This document shows positions 52,700 through 62,142 of a DNA stretch of 64,000 bases, in pieces (position 1 is the stretch's first letter; the number at the start of each line of letters is the position of its first letter). Where the stretch lies: positions 2,294,001-2,358,000 of the forward strand of contig NZ_JADZGI010000001.1 in the NCBI RefSeq assembly GCF_015865035.1, written 5' to 3'. The position numbers and the translations under genes are program-made. The DNA comes from Novosphingobium aureum. Its GTDB lineage: Bacteria > Pseudomonadota > Alphaproteobacteria > Sphingomonadales > Sphingomonadaceae. Below the pieces are notes generated by a model. It was given only the letters and a program-made list of their open reading frames with translations, was not told where the DNA came from and made no database searches.

Positions 52700-52864
52700 C
52701 GTCCACGTTCGGCCGAAGGCCCTCACCGCTGGGCGGACATATCGCACGTGTTTTGCCGGTCCGGTGGGCAGGTTTTGTTTCCAAGAAGGGCAAGTAGCCC
52801 GTCTCGTGGTGGCGCCCCTCGATGGTGTAACGGCGAGCTGGCAGGCAGCTTGGATTAGTATCTC

Positions 52865-55098
52865 TTAGCGCCTCTGGCTGGCGGGTAATGTCCAGCCGTG
52901 ATCGTCCTGCCCATCGGCCACGCTCCGCACGGTTCCGCGAGCGAGATCGATCGCCAGTCCGCCGCTGCGCGAAAGCAGGCCCCGGTCCGCCTTGAGCCAG
53001 CGCGGCTGGCACGAGCGAGGAAGCCAGCGATCCGAGACAACGATATCGACGTTGTCGCATGCCGCCGCCAGCGCGCGCTCGGGCACGAGTTCGCGCCCGC
53101 GTGAAACGAGCAGACTTCGCTCGACTCCGCCCTCTCTCCAGTCAATCGTGCAGAAGTCGCTACTGCAACGGGCTCGCGACAACATGCTGATCGGCGCCTG
53201 TGCCACCGGCAATCCGCTAATTTCTTCGAGAATATCCGTAACGTAATCACTGCGAGTCTCGCGCAGCAGATAGATTGCGCGTTCCTCGCCACTCCCGTGC
53301 GCCAAGGAGATCTGCCTGCCATCGCCTGTGATCATAAGGTCCGCAGGTTCGAGCATAGAGGAAACACAAGCTGCGACAACGATCGGAACGAGCCCGAGGA
53401 AGCGCACTCTGGAGCTCCACAAGGCCACCCACCCCCCCCGATCACGAACAAAGCATAGTTCCAGCCTGGCATCGCCAGACTGGTGATGACTGCCGAAGGC
53501 CGGGAGGCCGTCCAGTGCGCAAGCGAAAGCAGGAGCTCGATCGCAGTACCAGCAAGCCACCAGAACGGCGCACCGAGATCGAAAAGGTCAGCCGCGAGTG
53601 CCAGCGCCAACGCCGGCATGATCACGAATGTCGTGAGCGGGATCGCGATGAGATTGGCAAGCATCCCGTACAGTCCAGCACGATGAAAGTGGAACAGCCC
53701 GACCGGCATCAGCACCAGCTCGATTACGAAGCCGGTCAGCGCGAGAAGAACGAGTCCCCTCAACGCTTTGAACACCCAACCTTCGTCTCGCGCCGTGAGG
53801 AAATTGCGGATCGGCCCCGAGCCGACGAGCGCGACGAGAGCGAGCACCGCACCGAAGCTCATCTGGAAACTGGGCCCCATCAGCGTCTCGGGCCACACCA
53901 GCAGGATCGCAAAGGCCACGACAGCGATCATGCGCATCGACAGCGCCTCACGGCCCATCGTGATCGCCAGAAGGACCAGCAACGCCGCTAGGCAGGCCCT
54001 GATGGTAGGCACCTGCCCTCCTGTCAGAACGGTATAAGCAATCCCCGCCAGCGCTGACACTGCCGCCGCCACGAGCGGCACCCGCCAACGCAAGGCAACT
54101 GCAGGAAACAAGGCGAAGCCGCGCATCGCGAGCAAGTAGACACAGCCGATGATCGCGGAGACGTGCAGCCCGCTGATCGCCAAGAGATGAGCCAAACCCG
54201 AATCGCGCATCGCATCGACATCACCTTCAGCGATCCCGCCGCGCTCTCCCGCCACCAGCGCAGCGCCTATGCCTGCTTCCTCCGGGTCAAGATGGCCGCG
54301 GACCTGGGCGACTAGCCACGCACGCGCACCATCGAGCCGCCAGGTAGTGCCGAGACCCGGCTCGACGATTTCGATATCGCCGATCACCGTTCCGCTGGCC
54401 GCGAGGCCTGCGAACCAGGCGGTTCGGGCGAAATCATAGGCGCCAGGAACCATGGGTTGCGCAGGCGGCATCAAGCGCGCCCTGAAACGCACGAGACTGC
54501 CGCGCAGCTCAGGTCTATCGGACATCTCAAGAGCTTCGCCGCGCAACCTCGATGGCGATACGGAGCTCGGCAGGTTGAGGCGTACCTTGAAGGCTCTTCC
54601 GTCGCGATTTCGGATGGCGACAAGGAGGCGGGACCGGCCCTGCGCAGGCTGCGTCTCGACTTGAAGGACACGTCCCTTGAATACCCCGTATTGCGGCCTC
54701 TCTAGAGGTGCCGCGCCAACGAAATCGGATCGCAGCCAGACACAGGCGCAACCCGCTGCGAGCAGCAAAGGAATCCAAAAAAGGGCTTGCGCGGTATAGT
54801 GATACTCACCACATGGGCGCCGAAAGAGTCTGCCCCCCAGGCTCAACGCGATGCACCCCGTGCAGAAACCGATCCAGTGCACCTGCGAAGGCAGGGCAAA
54901 CCACGCCGCGATCCCGGCGCCGAAGGCCACGACCAGCCAAGGCCCTCGATCATAGCCGGATCGCGAAAGAAATCGGTCGAGGGCGGCCAAAACCCTCGAC
55001 AAGTTGCTCTTGCTGTTCCATGGCCGATGCCGCAGTGCAGCGCCCCCGGAACCGACCGGAGCAACGCTCACACCAGGGACTGCGACTTGGCTCGCCAT
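52865..55098 (-). pseudogene. comEC: comEC/Rec2-family DNA-uptake channel gene, frameshifted
   Basis: The gene starts at ATG 55098 and encodes about 550 residues of a typical ComEC: N-terminal helices, a DUF4131-like soluble part (about residues 100-220) and the competence membrane domain with HLLAISGLHVSAIIG. Near codon 550 the frame is lost in a run of eight C (53432-53439; G on the coding strand). Read one base further on, the protein continues smoothly from VIGG into WVALWSSRVRFLGLVPIVV and ends at 52865, so nine or six G would restore an intact gene of about 745 codons. ComEC carries single-stranded DNA across the inner membrane during transformation. A sequencing slip, a true mutation or reversible phase variation all fit. 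Confidence 0.75.
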
Positions 55099-55127
55099 CC
55101 CGGGAATAGGACAGGAAGGTAGATATA

Positions 55128-56597
55128 ATGGCAAGTGGAAGTGCAACGGGACAATCGACGGAAAAGAGGCCCGTCGTTACCCGCTTCGCTCCCTCGCCGA
55201 CCGGTTTCCTTCATATTGGCGGGGCCCGCACCGCCCTGTTCAACTGGCTCTATGCGCGCCGTAATGGCGGCAAGTACCTGCTTCGCATCGAAGACACCGA
55301 CCGCGCCCGCTCGACGGATGCCGCTATCGACGCGATCTTCGACGGCCTGTCCTGGCTCGGCCTCGATGGTGACGAAGAGCCGGTGTTCCAGTTCTCACGC
55401 TCGCAGCGCCACGCTGACGTAGCTGGCCAGCTTCTGGAAGCCGGCCACGCCTATCGCTGCTACCTCACGAGCGAGGAACTGGCCGAGCGTCGCAAGAAGG
55501 CTCAAGAAGAACGCCGCGCATTCCGCATCGACAGCGAATGGCGCGACGCAGATTCCGCATCCTGGCCCGAAGATGCCCCCTATGTCGTGCGTATCAAGGC
55601 CCCGCGTGAGGGCGAGACGACGATCGAGGACCGCGTTCAGGGCTCGATCACCGTCCAGAACAGTGAACTCGACGACTTCATCATCCTGCGCTCCGATGGC
55701 ACGCCGACGTACATGCTTGCAGTCGTGGTCGATGACCGCGACATGGGCGTTACCCACGTCATCCGCGGCGATGATCACATCAACAATGCCTTCCGTCAGC
55801 TCGTCATCCTGCGTGCCATGGACGCGATCGAGGGCGGCTGGCCAGATCCCGAATACGCCCATATCCCGCTGATCCACGGCGCCGACGGCGCCAAGCTCTC
55901 GAAGCGTCACGGTGCCCTGGGCGTCGATGCCTACCGCGACGACATGGGCCTGCTGCCCGAGGCAGTCTTCAATTACCTGCTTCGCCTCGGATGGGGTCAC
56001 GGCGACGAAGAGATCATCTCGCGCGATCAGGCGGTCGAGTGGTTCGACATCGTCAATGTCAACAAGGGCGCCTCGCGCTTCGACATCGCAAAGCTGCAGA
56101 ACCTCAACGCACATTATATTCGTGAGGCCGACGATGCGCGCCTTGCGCAGCTTGTAGCCCCGCGTCTCGCCGGGCACGGCTACGAAAATCCGGACATGGA
56201 CCTGCTCACGCAGGCTATGCCCGTTCTCAAGGTCCGCGCAAAGGATCTTAATGAACTTGCAGAAGGCGCTGTCTTCCTGTTCGCCACCCGCCCTCTCGAG
56301 ATGACCGAGAAGGCACAGGCTCTCCTGACCGACGAGGCGCGGGGGCGCCTTGCCGCGATCCACGAGCGCCTGTCCGGGGAGTCCGACTGGACCCTCGAGG
56401 CACTGGAGACCGCCCTGAAGGCAATGGCCGGGGACCTTGGATTGGGCCTCGGCAAGCTCGCGCAACCATTGCGGGCAGCCCTGACGGGTCAGACGACATC
56501 GCCGGGGATTTTCGACGTACTGGTACTTCTCGGTCGGGAAGAGAGCCTCGCGCGCATCGGCGCGCAGGCCCAGGCCCCGGCCGGGTCCCAAGCATAA
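55128..56597 (+). CDS. gltX: Glutamyl-tRNA synthetase
   Basis: A 489-residue class I aminoacyl-tRNA synthetase. The HIGH-type signature is HIGG (residues 29-32) in APSPTGFLHIGGART and the KMSKS-type signature is KLSKR (near residue 256). The charging of tRNA-Glu or tRNA-Gln follows. A short variable N-terminal extension precedes RPVVTRFAPSPT. It is divergent from comEC (29 bases between starts) and ends 13 bases before gltA. Confidence 0.97.
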   Translation: MASGSATGQSTEKRPVVTRFAPSPTGFLHIGGARTALFNWLYARRNGGKYLLRIEDTDRARSTDAAIDAIFDGLSWLGLDGDEEPVFQFSRSQRHADVAGQLLEAGHAYRCYLTSEELAERRKKAQEERRAFRIDSEWRDADSASWPEDAPYVVRIKAPREGETTIEDRVQGSITVQNSELDDFIILRSDGTPTYMLAVVVDDRDMGVTHVIRGDDHINNAFRQLVILRAMDAIEGGWPDPEYAHIPLIHGADGAKLSKRHGALGVDAYRDDMGLLPEAVFNYLLRLGWGHGDEEIISRDQAVEWFDIVNVNKGASRFDIAKLQNLNAHYIREADDARLAQLVAPRLAGHGYENPDMDLLTQAMPVLKVRAKDLNELAEGAVFLFATRPLEMTEKAQALLTDEARGRLAAIHERLSGESDWTLEALETALKAMAGDLGLGLGKLAQPLRAALTGQTTSPGIFDVLVLLGREESLARIGAQAQAPAGSQA

Positions 56598-56610
56598 GGA
56601 GTTATAACAG

Positions 56611-57894
56611 GTGGGTGATCAGGCTAAACTGAACGCCGGTGGCGCAGAATTCGACTATCCTGTCCTCAAGGGCAGCGTCGGTCCGGACGTCATCGATATC
56701 CGCAAGCTCTACGGCCAGACCGGTAAGTTCACCTTCGACCCCGGCTTCACCTCGACGGCGAGCTGCGAATCGGCGCTGACCTACATCGACGGCGGCGAAG
56801 GCGTACTGCTTCACCGCGGCTACCCGATCGGGCAGCTGGCCGAGCAGTCCTCGTTCATGGAAGTGAGCTATCTGCTCCTCAACGGCGAACTGCCCAACAA
56901 GGCCGAACTCGACAACTTCGAGTTCACTATCAGCCGCCACACGATGCTGCACGAGCAGCTTCGCACGTTCTACCAGGGCTTCCGTCGCGACGCCCACCCG
57001 ATGGCGATCATGTGCGGCGTGGTCGGTGCCCTTTCGGCATTCTACCACGACTCGACCGACATCTCTGATCCCGAGCACCGCAAGATCAGCTCGCACCGCC
57101 TGATCGCCAAGATGCCGACGATCGCGGCGATGGCATACAAGTATGCTGTCGGTCAGCCCTTCGTCTATCCGGACAACAACCTTAGCTACACCGGCAACTT
57201 CCTGCGCATGACCTTCGGCGTTCCCGCCGAGGAATACGAGGTCGTCCCGGCTGTCGAAAAGGCGATGGACCGCATCTTCATCCTCCACGCCGACCACGAG
57301 CAGAACGCGTCGACCTCGACCGTGCGTCTCGCCGGTTCGTCGGGTGCCAATCCCTTCGCGTGCATCGCGGCCGGCATCGCCTGCCTCTGGGGCCCTGCGC
57401 ATGGCGGCGCCAACGAAGCTGCGCTCAACATGCTCAAGGAGATCGGCACCCCCGATCGCATTCCGCACTACATCGAGCGCGCCAAGGACAAGAACGATCC
57501 GTTCCGCCTGATGGGCTTCGGTCACCGCGTCTACAAGAACTACGATCCGCGTGCGACGGTCATGCAGTCGACCGTTCGCGAGGTGTTCGACGCGCTCAAG
57601 GTTACCGATCCGCTGTTCGAGACCGCCCTGCGCCTCGAGGAGATCGCCCTCAACGATCCGTACTTCGTCGAGAAGAAGCTCTTCCCGAACGTCGACTTCT
57701 ACTCGGGCATCATCCTGTCGGCGATCGGCTTCCCGACCTCGATGTTCACCGCGCTGTTCGCTCTCGCCCGCACCGTGGGCTGGGTCGCGCAGTGGAACGA
57801 AATGATCTCGGATCCCGGCCAGCGCATCGGCCGTCCGCGCCAGCTCTACACCGGCCCGACCCAGCGCGACTACGTGCCCGTCGGCCAGCGCTGA
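56611..57894 (+). CDS. gltA: Citrate synthase (type II)
   Basis: A 427-residue enzyme joining oxaloacetate and acetyl-CoA at the entry of the TCA cycle. Active-site segments are HADHEQNASTSTVR, GPAHGGANEA and GFGHRVYKNYDPRA. The length fits the NADH-sensitive hexameric type. The start is GTG, preceded by AAGGAG at 9 bases. A bidirectional terminator follows. Confidence 0.96.
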   Translation: MGDQAKLNAGGAEFDYPVLKGSVGPDVIDIRKLYGQTGKFTFDPGFTSTASCESALTYIDGGEGVLLHRGYPIGQLAEQSSFMEVSYLLLNGELPNKAELDNFEFTISRHTMLHEQLRTFYQGFRRDAHPMAIMCGVVGALSAFYHDSTDISDPEHRKISSHRLIAKMPTIAAMAYKYAVGQPFVYPDNNLSYTGNFLRMTFGVPAEEYEVVPAVEKAMDRIFILHADHEQNASTSTVRLAGSSGANPFACIAAGIACLWGPAHGGANEAALNMLKEIGTPDRIPHYIERAKDKNDPFRLMGFGHRVYKNYDPRATVMQSTVREVFDALKVTDPLFETALRLEEIALNDPYFVEKKLFPNVDFYSGIILSAIGFPTSMFTALFALARTVGWVAQWNEMISDPGQRIGRPRQLYTGPTQRDYVPVGQR

Positions 57895-57910
57895 GCCTGA
57901 GCCTGATTGA

Positions 57911-57951
57911 AGAAAAAGGAGCCTTCGCCAAAAGCGGAGGCTCCCTTTTTC
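57911..57951. terminator. Bidirectional Rho-independent terminator, gltA / kinase-like gene
   Basis: An 11-bp stem (57918-57928 with 57934-57944, one G-U) around the loop CAAAA, with CTTTTT after it and a GAAAAA run before it, so it works on both strands. It separates gltA from the convergent gene ending at 58013. Confidence 0.93.
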
Positions 57952-58012
57952 TTTGCCAATCAAGCTGGAGTCTGCTCGCAGGATTTTCGCACGAGACCGG
58001 AAGCGACAATAC

Positions 58013-59392
58013 TCAGGCAGAACTGGTGTCCGCAGGCACTTCCAGCACGAAACTTGCGCCTTTGCCGGGCTCGCTTTCTACCGTCAGGTTTCCGCCCATC
58101 GCTCGGGCCAGGCGGCGCGAAATGAACAGGCCCAGACCCGAGCCACCATCATCCTTGCGTCCAAGCCGCTCGAACTTTTCGAATACGCGCATCTGTTGCT
58201 CGACAGAAAGGCCCGGACCTTCATCTGCAACAACGACCCTTGCGCGCGCTCCATCGCTTTCGAGCTTCAGGCTCACAGTCGAGCCTTCGGGGGAATAGCG
58301 GATCGCATTACCGATCAGGTTGAGCAGGACCTGCAACACTCGGCGAAATTCTGCAATCGCAGGCAGCGATTCCACAGGCCCTGGAGCGCTGAGGAATATG
58401 CCCTTCTCACGCGCACGGACGTTGAGGATTCCCGCCGCCTGACGCGCCACCTCGGCGAGATCGATCGGATCCGGTGCCGTCGCGAAGTCTCCGGCCTCGA
58501 CAACTTCAAGATCGGCCAGGTCATCGAGCAGGTCTAGCAGCAGCTTGCCTGCATTGGATATCTCGCTCGCATAATCGGCATAGGCGTCAGGCAACGGCCC
58601 GGCGAGACGCGTGCGGATCGTCTCGGCATTGGCGATGATCCGCGAGATCGGCTGCTTGAGCACCGGTGCCAGTTCCTGCCCAACCAGACTGCGTCGCTGT
58701 CGAGCGCTACCAGATACCGAGGACGTCGGAGCCGGTGCCGGCGCCTTCTCGGAGATCAGCAGGAGTTCGAAGCCGACCGGGTCGAAACCGGGCTGCATCG
58801 CCGGAATCAGGCGCACATGCCAAGGCCGCAGCGAACCCGCGACCAGCACACGTGTGCCATCCAACAGGCGCCAGTGCAGCGGCTGCTCGTGTGTAACGTT
58901 TTCGGGCGGGAGAATATCAGTCCAGGGGCGGCCGATAGCGCTTTCCATCGCCTTGCAGACCTCGCGCAATTCGGGGCTGTCGCTGACCACCGTCAGCAGC
59001 CTCTGGTTGGCATCGAGCCGCGCCGAAAGCTCGGCAAGGTGCCGGTCGGTCATCGTGCGTCGCTGGTCCGAGCGCGCGCTGTCCTCAGCTGGAACCGGCG
59101 CCGTACGCCAGTTGCGCACGCGAATCTCGCAGCCCTTGCTACTCTCGTCAGGAACCGCCTCAATCCAGGCAGTCACAAGTTCATCGCCGTCCTGGGCACT
59201 GACCGCTCGTGCCAGACGGAAGCGATAGCGCCGGGCCTTGCGCACGATCTCGAGCAGTTCGGGCACGGCTATGGTGCCAGGCAATTCACCACCGCACCGC
59301 AGTTGCAGTCCGGCGAGCGGCTCATCGGCGCTGACCAGGCGGTCCGCGTCATCACTGATGGCGCGTGCGATTATCGTACCGTCTTCGCGCAT
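58013..59392 (-). CDS. Histidine-kinase-like ATPase lacking the phospho-acceptor histidine
   Basis: A 459-residue cytoplasmic protein with PAS-like N-terminal halves (about 15-95 and 130-215), a HisKA-like dimerisation helix pair (about 231-300) and a HATPase_c domain (about 345-455). The ATP site is complete: N-box NLIGNAIRYS (358-367), G1 DEGPGLS, F-box FEKFERLG and G2 GGSGLGL. The H-box position reads APVLKQPI instead of SHELRTPL, so Pro243 stands where the phosphorylated His should be. It may bind ATP and signal by conformation, or partner another kinase. It overlaps the upstream unknown gene by one base (TGATG). No response regulator is adjacent. Confidence 0.82.
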   Translation of the reverse strand: MREDGTIIARAISDDADRLVSADEPLAGLQLRCGGELPGTIAVPELLEIVRKARRYRFRLARAVSAQDGDELVTAWIEAVPDESSKGCEIRVRNWRTAPVPAEDSARSDQRRTMTDRHLAELSARLDANQRLLTVVSDSPELREVCKAMESAIGRPWTDILPPENVTHEQPLHWRLLDGTRVLVAGSLRPWHVRLIPAMQPGFDPVGFELLLISEKAPAPAPTSSVSGSARQRRSLVGQELAPVLKQPISRIIANAETIRTRLAGPLPDAYADYASEISNAGKLLLDLLDDLADLEVVEAGDFATAPDPIDLAEVARQAAGILNVRAREKGIFLSAPGPVESLPAIAEFRRVLQVLLNLIGNAIRYSPEGSTVSLKLESDGARARVVVADEGPGLSVEQQMRVFEKFERLGRKDDGGSGLGLFISRRLARAMGGNLTVESEPGKGASFVLEVPADTSSA

Positions 59393-60354
59393 CAGGCCCC
59401 GTGCTGCCCCGAGAAGAGCATTGCCGCAGCGCCATCTGGCGTAACAGTCTCGAAGCCATCTGGCAGGAGGATGTCGGGGTGGAAAGCCTGAAACTCCTCC
59501 TCGACAGCCCTTGGCCGAAGACCTGCCGCACGTAGCGATAGAGCCAGCCTAGCCAGCTGGTTCTCGTGTGTCGCCGCGACCATGGCGTCTCGCTCCTGCG
59601 AGGAAAAATGCGCGAGCGCGCTGAGGAACAGACACAAGCCTGCGCGACTGACCGAGAGCGCCGTTTCGGCGCTGCCGCCCAGCCCCAGAATGAGCTGCGC
59701 GGCCAGACCGAGCCTGCCTGCACCCTCGTCGTAACGATCCCGGATCCGGGTCTCGGCGACAACCACCCGCTCAAGCGGCAGGCCCGTTGCACCCGCGTGG
59801 GCCTTGAGCGTCATCAAGGCGATATGGAGCAACTCTGCCGGAAGCTCGGATAAAGGCAGCCTCATTCGCCGCTGCGCCTGGCACCAGCGCGCCTGAGCGG
59901 CAAGCAGGCGCATTGCAAGATCCTGCAAGTCACCATCCGGTGAGGCAATCAACTTCTGGAGCAGAGGTGTCACGACCGGGTCGATGGAAAGCCGCGCCTG
60001 CAAGCGTTCGGTCAATTGCCATTCGAGTGCCAGCGCATGAAGGTGGCCGAGCAGCAGTGCATTGTCCATCAGGCTGGCACGCAGCGTCGATATGTCATCG
60101 GCCAGCACGGGCCCGTCGGTGCCCGAAGTCGAGGTTTTGGCCAGCTCGCCGAGCAGAGAGACCGCAAGGTCTTCGAGCATCCCGCGTACTCTGGCCAGTA
60201 TCTCGTCGCTGAAGACAGAATTGCTTTGCCCCGAGACGAGGTGGCGCAAGACGGGCAGCACCGTATGAGCGCTGACATCGCCACGCGAAAGTTCGTCGCG
60301 CAGAACGCCTTCGACCGCATGGCTTGCCGTGCAATGGACAGCTTGGTTGATCAT
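59392..60354 (-). CDS. Uncharacterised helical protein, coupled to the kinase-like gene
   Basis: A 320-residue cytoplasmic protein with no signal peptide or membrane segment and no family I recognise with certainty. It is helical throughout, with Leu/Ala-rich repeats (LLGHLHALALEWQLTERLQA and others) that might fold like a HEAT or DUF2336-type solenoid. It is the upstream partner of the His-less kinase, whose ATG overlaps its stop. In this position it may be the sensor or output subunit, but that is inference from gene order only. Confidence 0.7.
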   Translation of the reverse strand: MINQAVHCTASHAVEGVLRDELSRGDVSAHTVLPVLRHLVSGQSNSVFSDEILARVRGMLEDLAVSLLGELAKTSTSGTDGPVLADDISTLRASLMDNALLLGHLHALALEWQLTERLQARLSIDPVVTPLLQKLIASPDGDLQDLAMRLLAAQARWCQAQRRMRLPLSELPAELLHIALMTLKAHAGATGLPLERVVVAETRIRDRYDEGAGRLGLAAQLILGLGGSAETALSVSRAGLCLFLSALAHFSSQERDAMVAATHENQLARLALSLRAAGLRPRAVEEEFQAFHPDILLPDGFETVTPDGAAAMLFSGQHGA

Positions 60355-60390
60355 CGCCCCCCGCCTAACCCGCCTACGGTTAAATCCGCG

Positions 60391-61602
60391 TTAGCTTCGA
60401 CACCGCCTTGGCATCAGCAACGCGAGCCCCACCAACCCCAGCCCCGCGAACTGGACGAGACCATCAACCTGACCGAACAGCACCGCCCCTGCAAGGAGGA
60501 CCGACAGGAGGACGCGGTCTTCAAGCCAGCTTGCATGACGTACGTCAATCTGCCGAACCAGCAGATTAAGAAGCAGAAACAACATGGCAGGCGCAAAGAT
60601 CCAGGAAAGCAGGTCCTCGTGCTGGAGGCGCGGCGTGGCCCATAGGCAAAGGCCTGCCAATACTGCGTCGAGAAGCCAGCCCAGCACATCTGCCCGCGCG
60701 ACTGCGGGCTTGCTCTCGCCAAGCGAACGTCGTTCGGCTGCACGCAACCTGCGGTGCATGTCGACCATCACCGCTCCCGCCCCAGCGCAGAGAAAACCTG
60801 CCCAAGCCAAACCCAGCCAGCCCAGCAGGAACGCGGCGATGCAGTCGACGAGAATCGAGATGCTCAGCACATTGCTGGCATTCCCCGCATGAAGCAGTGA
60901 GGCACCGAAAGTGAGCGCGGCCCAGCGCCCGATCGCCTGACCAACCAGTCCGGTCCCATTCGACTGGGTGTTCGTGCGAAGCCATTCACCCTCGATTTCC
61001 AGCGCTTCGTGCTCGTTGTGGACGAGACGCCAGGAGGAAGGACTGCGCAAGTGCGATGGCACCTCGGTCATCAGCAGCCCCGACTGCAGCGCGATGCGCA
61101 CCAGCGCCGAAACGGTGTCGTAGTCCGCCGGCAACTCGCGCAACCGCTCAACGAGTTCGCCCGGAAGACGGGCCAGGCCTGCGGAAGCACGGTTGATGTC
61201 GATGCGTTCGAACCCCGCGGCCTGCGCGCCCTCGATCGGCTGGACCAGCACCTGCCCGCGCGCGCTATCGAGGAGACGCGCCGCGCCTTCCTGATCGGCA
61301 AAAAGTCCATCGGAAAACAGGAAGATTTCGTCGTTTGCAGTGATAAGGCCCGAAAGCTGGCTCGCTGCAGTCACCAGATTGAACTGCCGCCCCGCCTGTT
61401 CGCAGGCATGCTGAAACGCGATCATGTCGGGCGACATATCGCGTGCAAGGCACACGATGCGCTGGCAATCGAGAGCGAGCGCTATGCCGAGTTGATGACG
61501 TGCGATGCTTGCCCCCGCCACGCGCAGGAAGGCGCGCGGGCTCGGCTGACCCGAGACAGCGGGCTCCATCATGGAAAGCAGGGCAATGCGCAGTTGTCTC
61601 AC
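60391..61602 (-). CDS. Uncharacterised membrane protein with nucleotidyltransferase-like N-terminus
   Basis: A 403-residue protein in two parts. Residues about 15-190 are soluble, with an alternating beta/alpha pattern (GIALALDCQRIVCLARD, DEIFLFSDGLFADQEG) that loosely resembles nucleotidyltransferase or glycosyltransferase-like folds. Residues about 215-400 hold five or so hydrophobic helices (AAFLLGWLGLAWAGFLCAGA, VLGWLLDAVLAGLCLWA and LLSWIFAPAMLFLLLNLLV among them). The layout reminds one of cytidylyltransferase-phosphatidyltransferase fusions, but I cannot see the CDP-alcohol motif, so no function is claimed. It ends 36 bases before the next gene on the same strand. Confidence 0.7.
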   Translation of the reverse strand: MRQLRIALLSMMEPAVSGQPSPRAFLRVAGASIARHQLGIALALDCQRIVCLARDMSPDMIAFQHACEQAGRQFNLVTAASQLSGLITANDEIFLFSDGLFADQEGAARLLDSARGQVLVQPIEGAQAAGFERIDINRASAGLARLPGELVERLRELPADYDTVSALVRIALQSGLLMTEVPSHLRSPSSWRLVHNEHEALEIEGEWLRTNTQSNGTGLVGQAIGRWAALTFGASLLHAGNASNVLSISILVDCIAAFLLGWLGLAWAGFLCAGAGAVMVDMHRRLRAAERRSLGESKPAVARADVLGWLLDAVLAGLCLWATPRLQHEDLLSWIFAPAMLFLLLNLLVRQIDVRHASWLEDRVLLSVLLAGAVLFGQVDGLVQFAGLGLVGLALLMPRRCRS

Positions 61603-61775
61603 TCCACCGGACGAGCGTCGTTTTACGTCGCGTCGCAGTCGGTGCCAAGCTTAGCGCCCTGTCCACACGACAAAAACCGGAAGACAACTCAAGCAACTCC
61701 GCGGTTTGGCCTGTTCGGCTTCCAACTGCAGAGTGCTCTTTGCGCTCAGCCGCAGCTTCGGACCTGTACGACAGG

Positions 61776-62072
61776 TCAGAAAAGGCAGGCGTGGTAGAGA
61801 TAGAGGCGCCGCACAATCGCTGGATCGCCCGGGGCACACTCAAGCGCTGCCTCCGCTAGCACAAGCAGTTCACCAGCGTCGAAACTGGCAGCCAGCCCCT
61901 TGAGCCGCTGCGCACTCACGATCCAGTTGCCATCACATCGCGCCCGGTCAAGCAAGTCAATCTGCCGCGCCACACTGGCTGCGTAGGCAACGCGCAGTTC
62001 TGAAAGCAGCAACGGGTCTCCCCCTGCCGCAGCGGCCAGAGTCGCCTCGAAAGCTCCCGCTTCATAAGCCAT
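61776..62072 (-). CDS. Hpt-like small protein lacking the active histidine
   Basis: A 98-residue helical protein. Residues about 48-66 match the histidine-phosphotransfer signature AHxLKGxA, but read AQRLKGLAASF, with Gln55 in place of His. The remaining helices fit a four-helix Hpt bundle. It cannot carry a phosphoryl group in the usual way and may act as an adaptor or competitor. ATG 62072 is preferred, as it follows TTGGGGAT and starts the domain directly; upstream ATGs (62144, 62165) would overlap the divergent gene's start. It stands 173 bases upstream of the gene at 61602 on the same strand. Confidence 0.65.
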   Translation of the reverse strand: MAYEAGAFEATLAAAAGGDPLLLSELRVAYAASVARQIDLLDRARCDGNWIVSAQRLKGLAASFDAGELLVLAEAALECAPGDPAIVRRLYLYHACLF

Positions 62073-62142
62073 ATCCCCAAGCTTGACGCCGTAACTGCTA
62101 ATCCGGGGTTTCCTGCCGACTAGGTCATGGTATCGTCGCACC

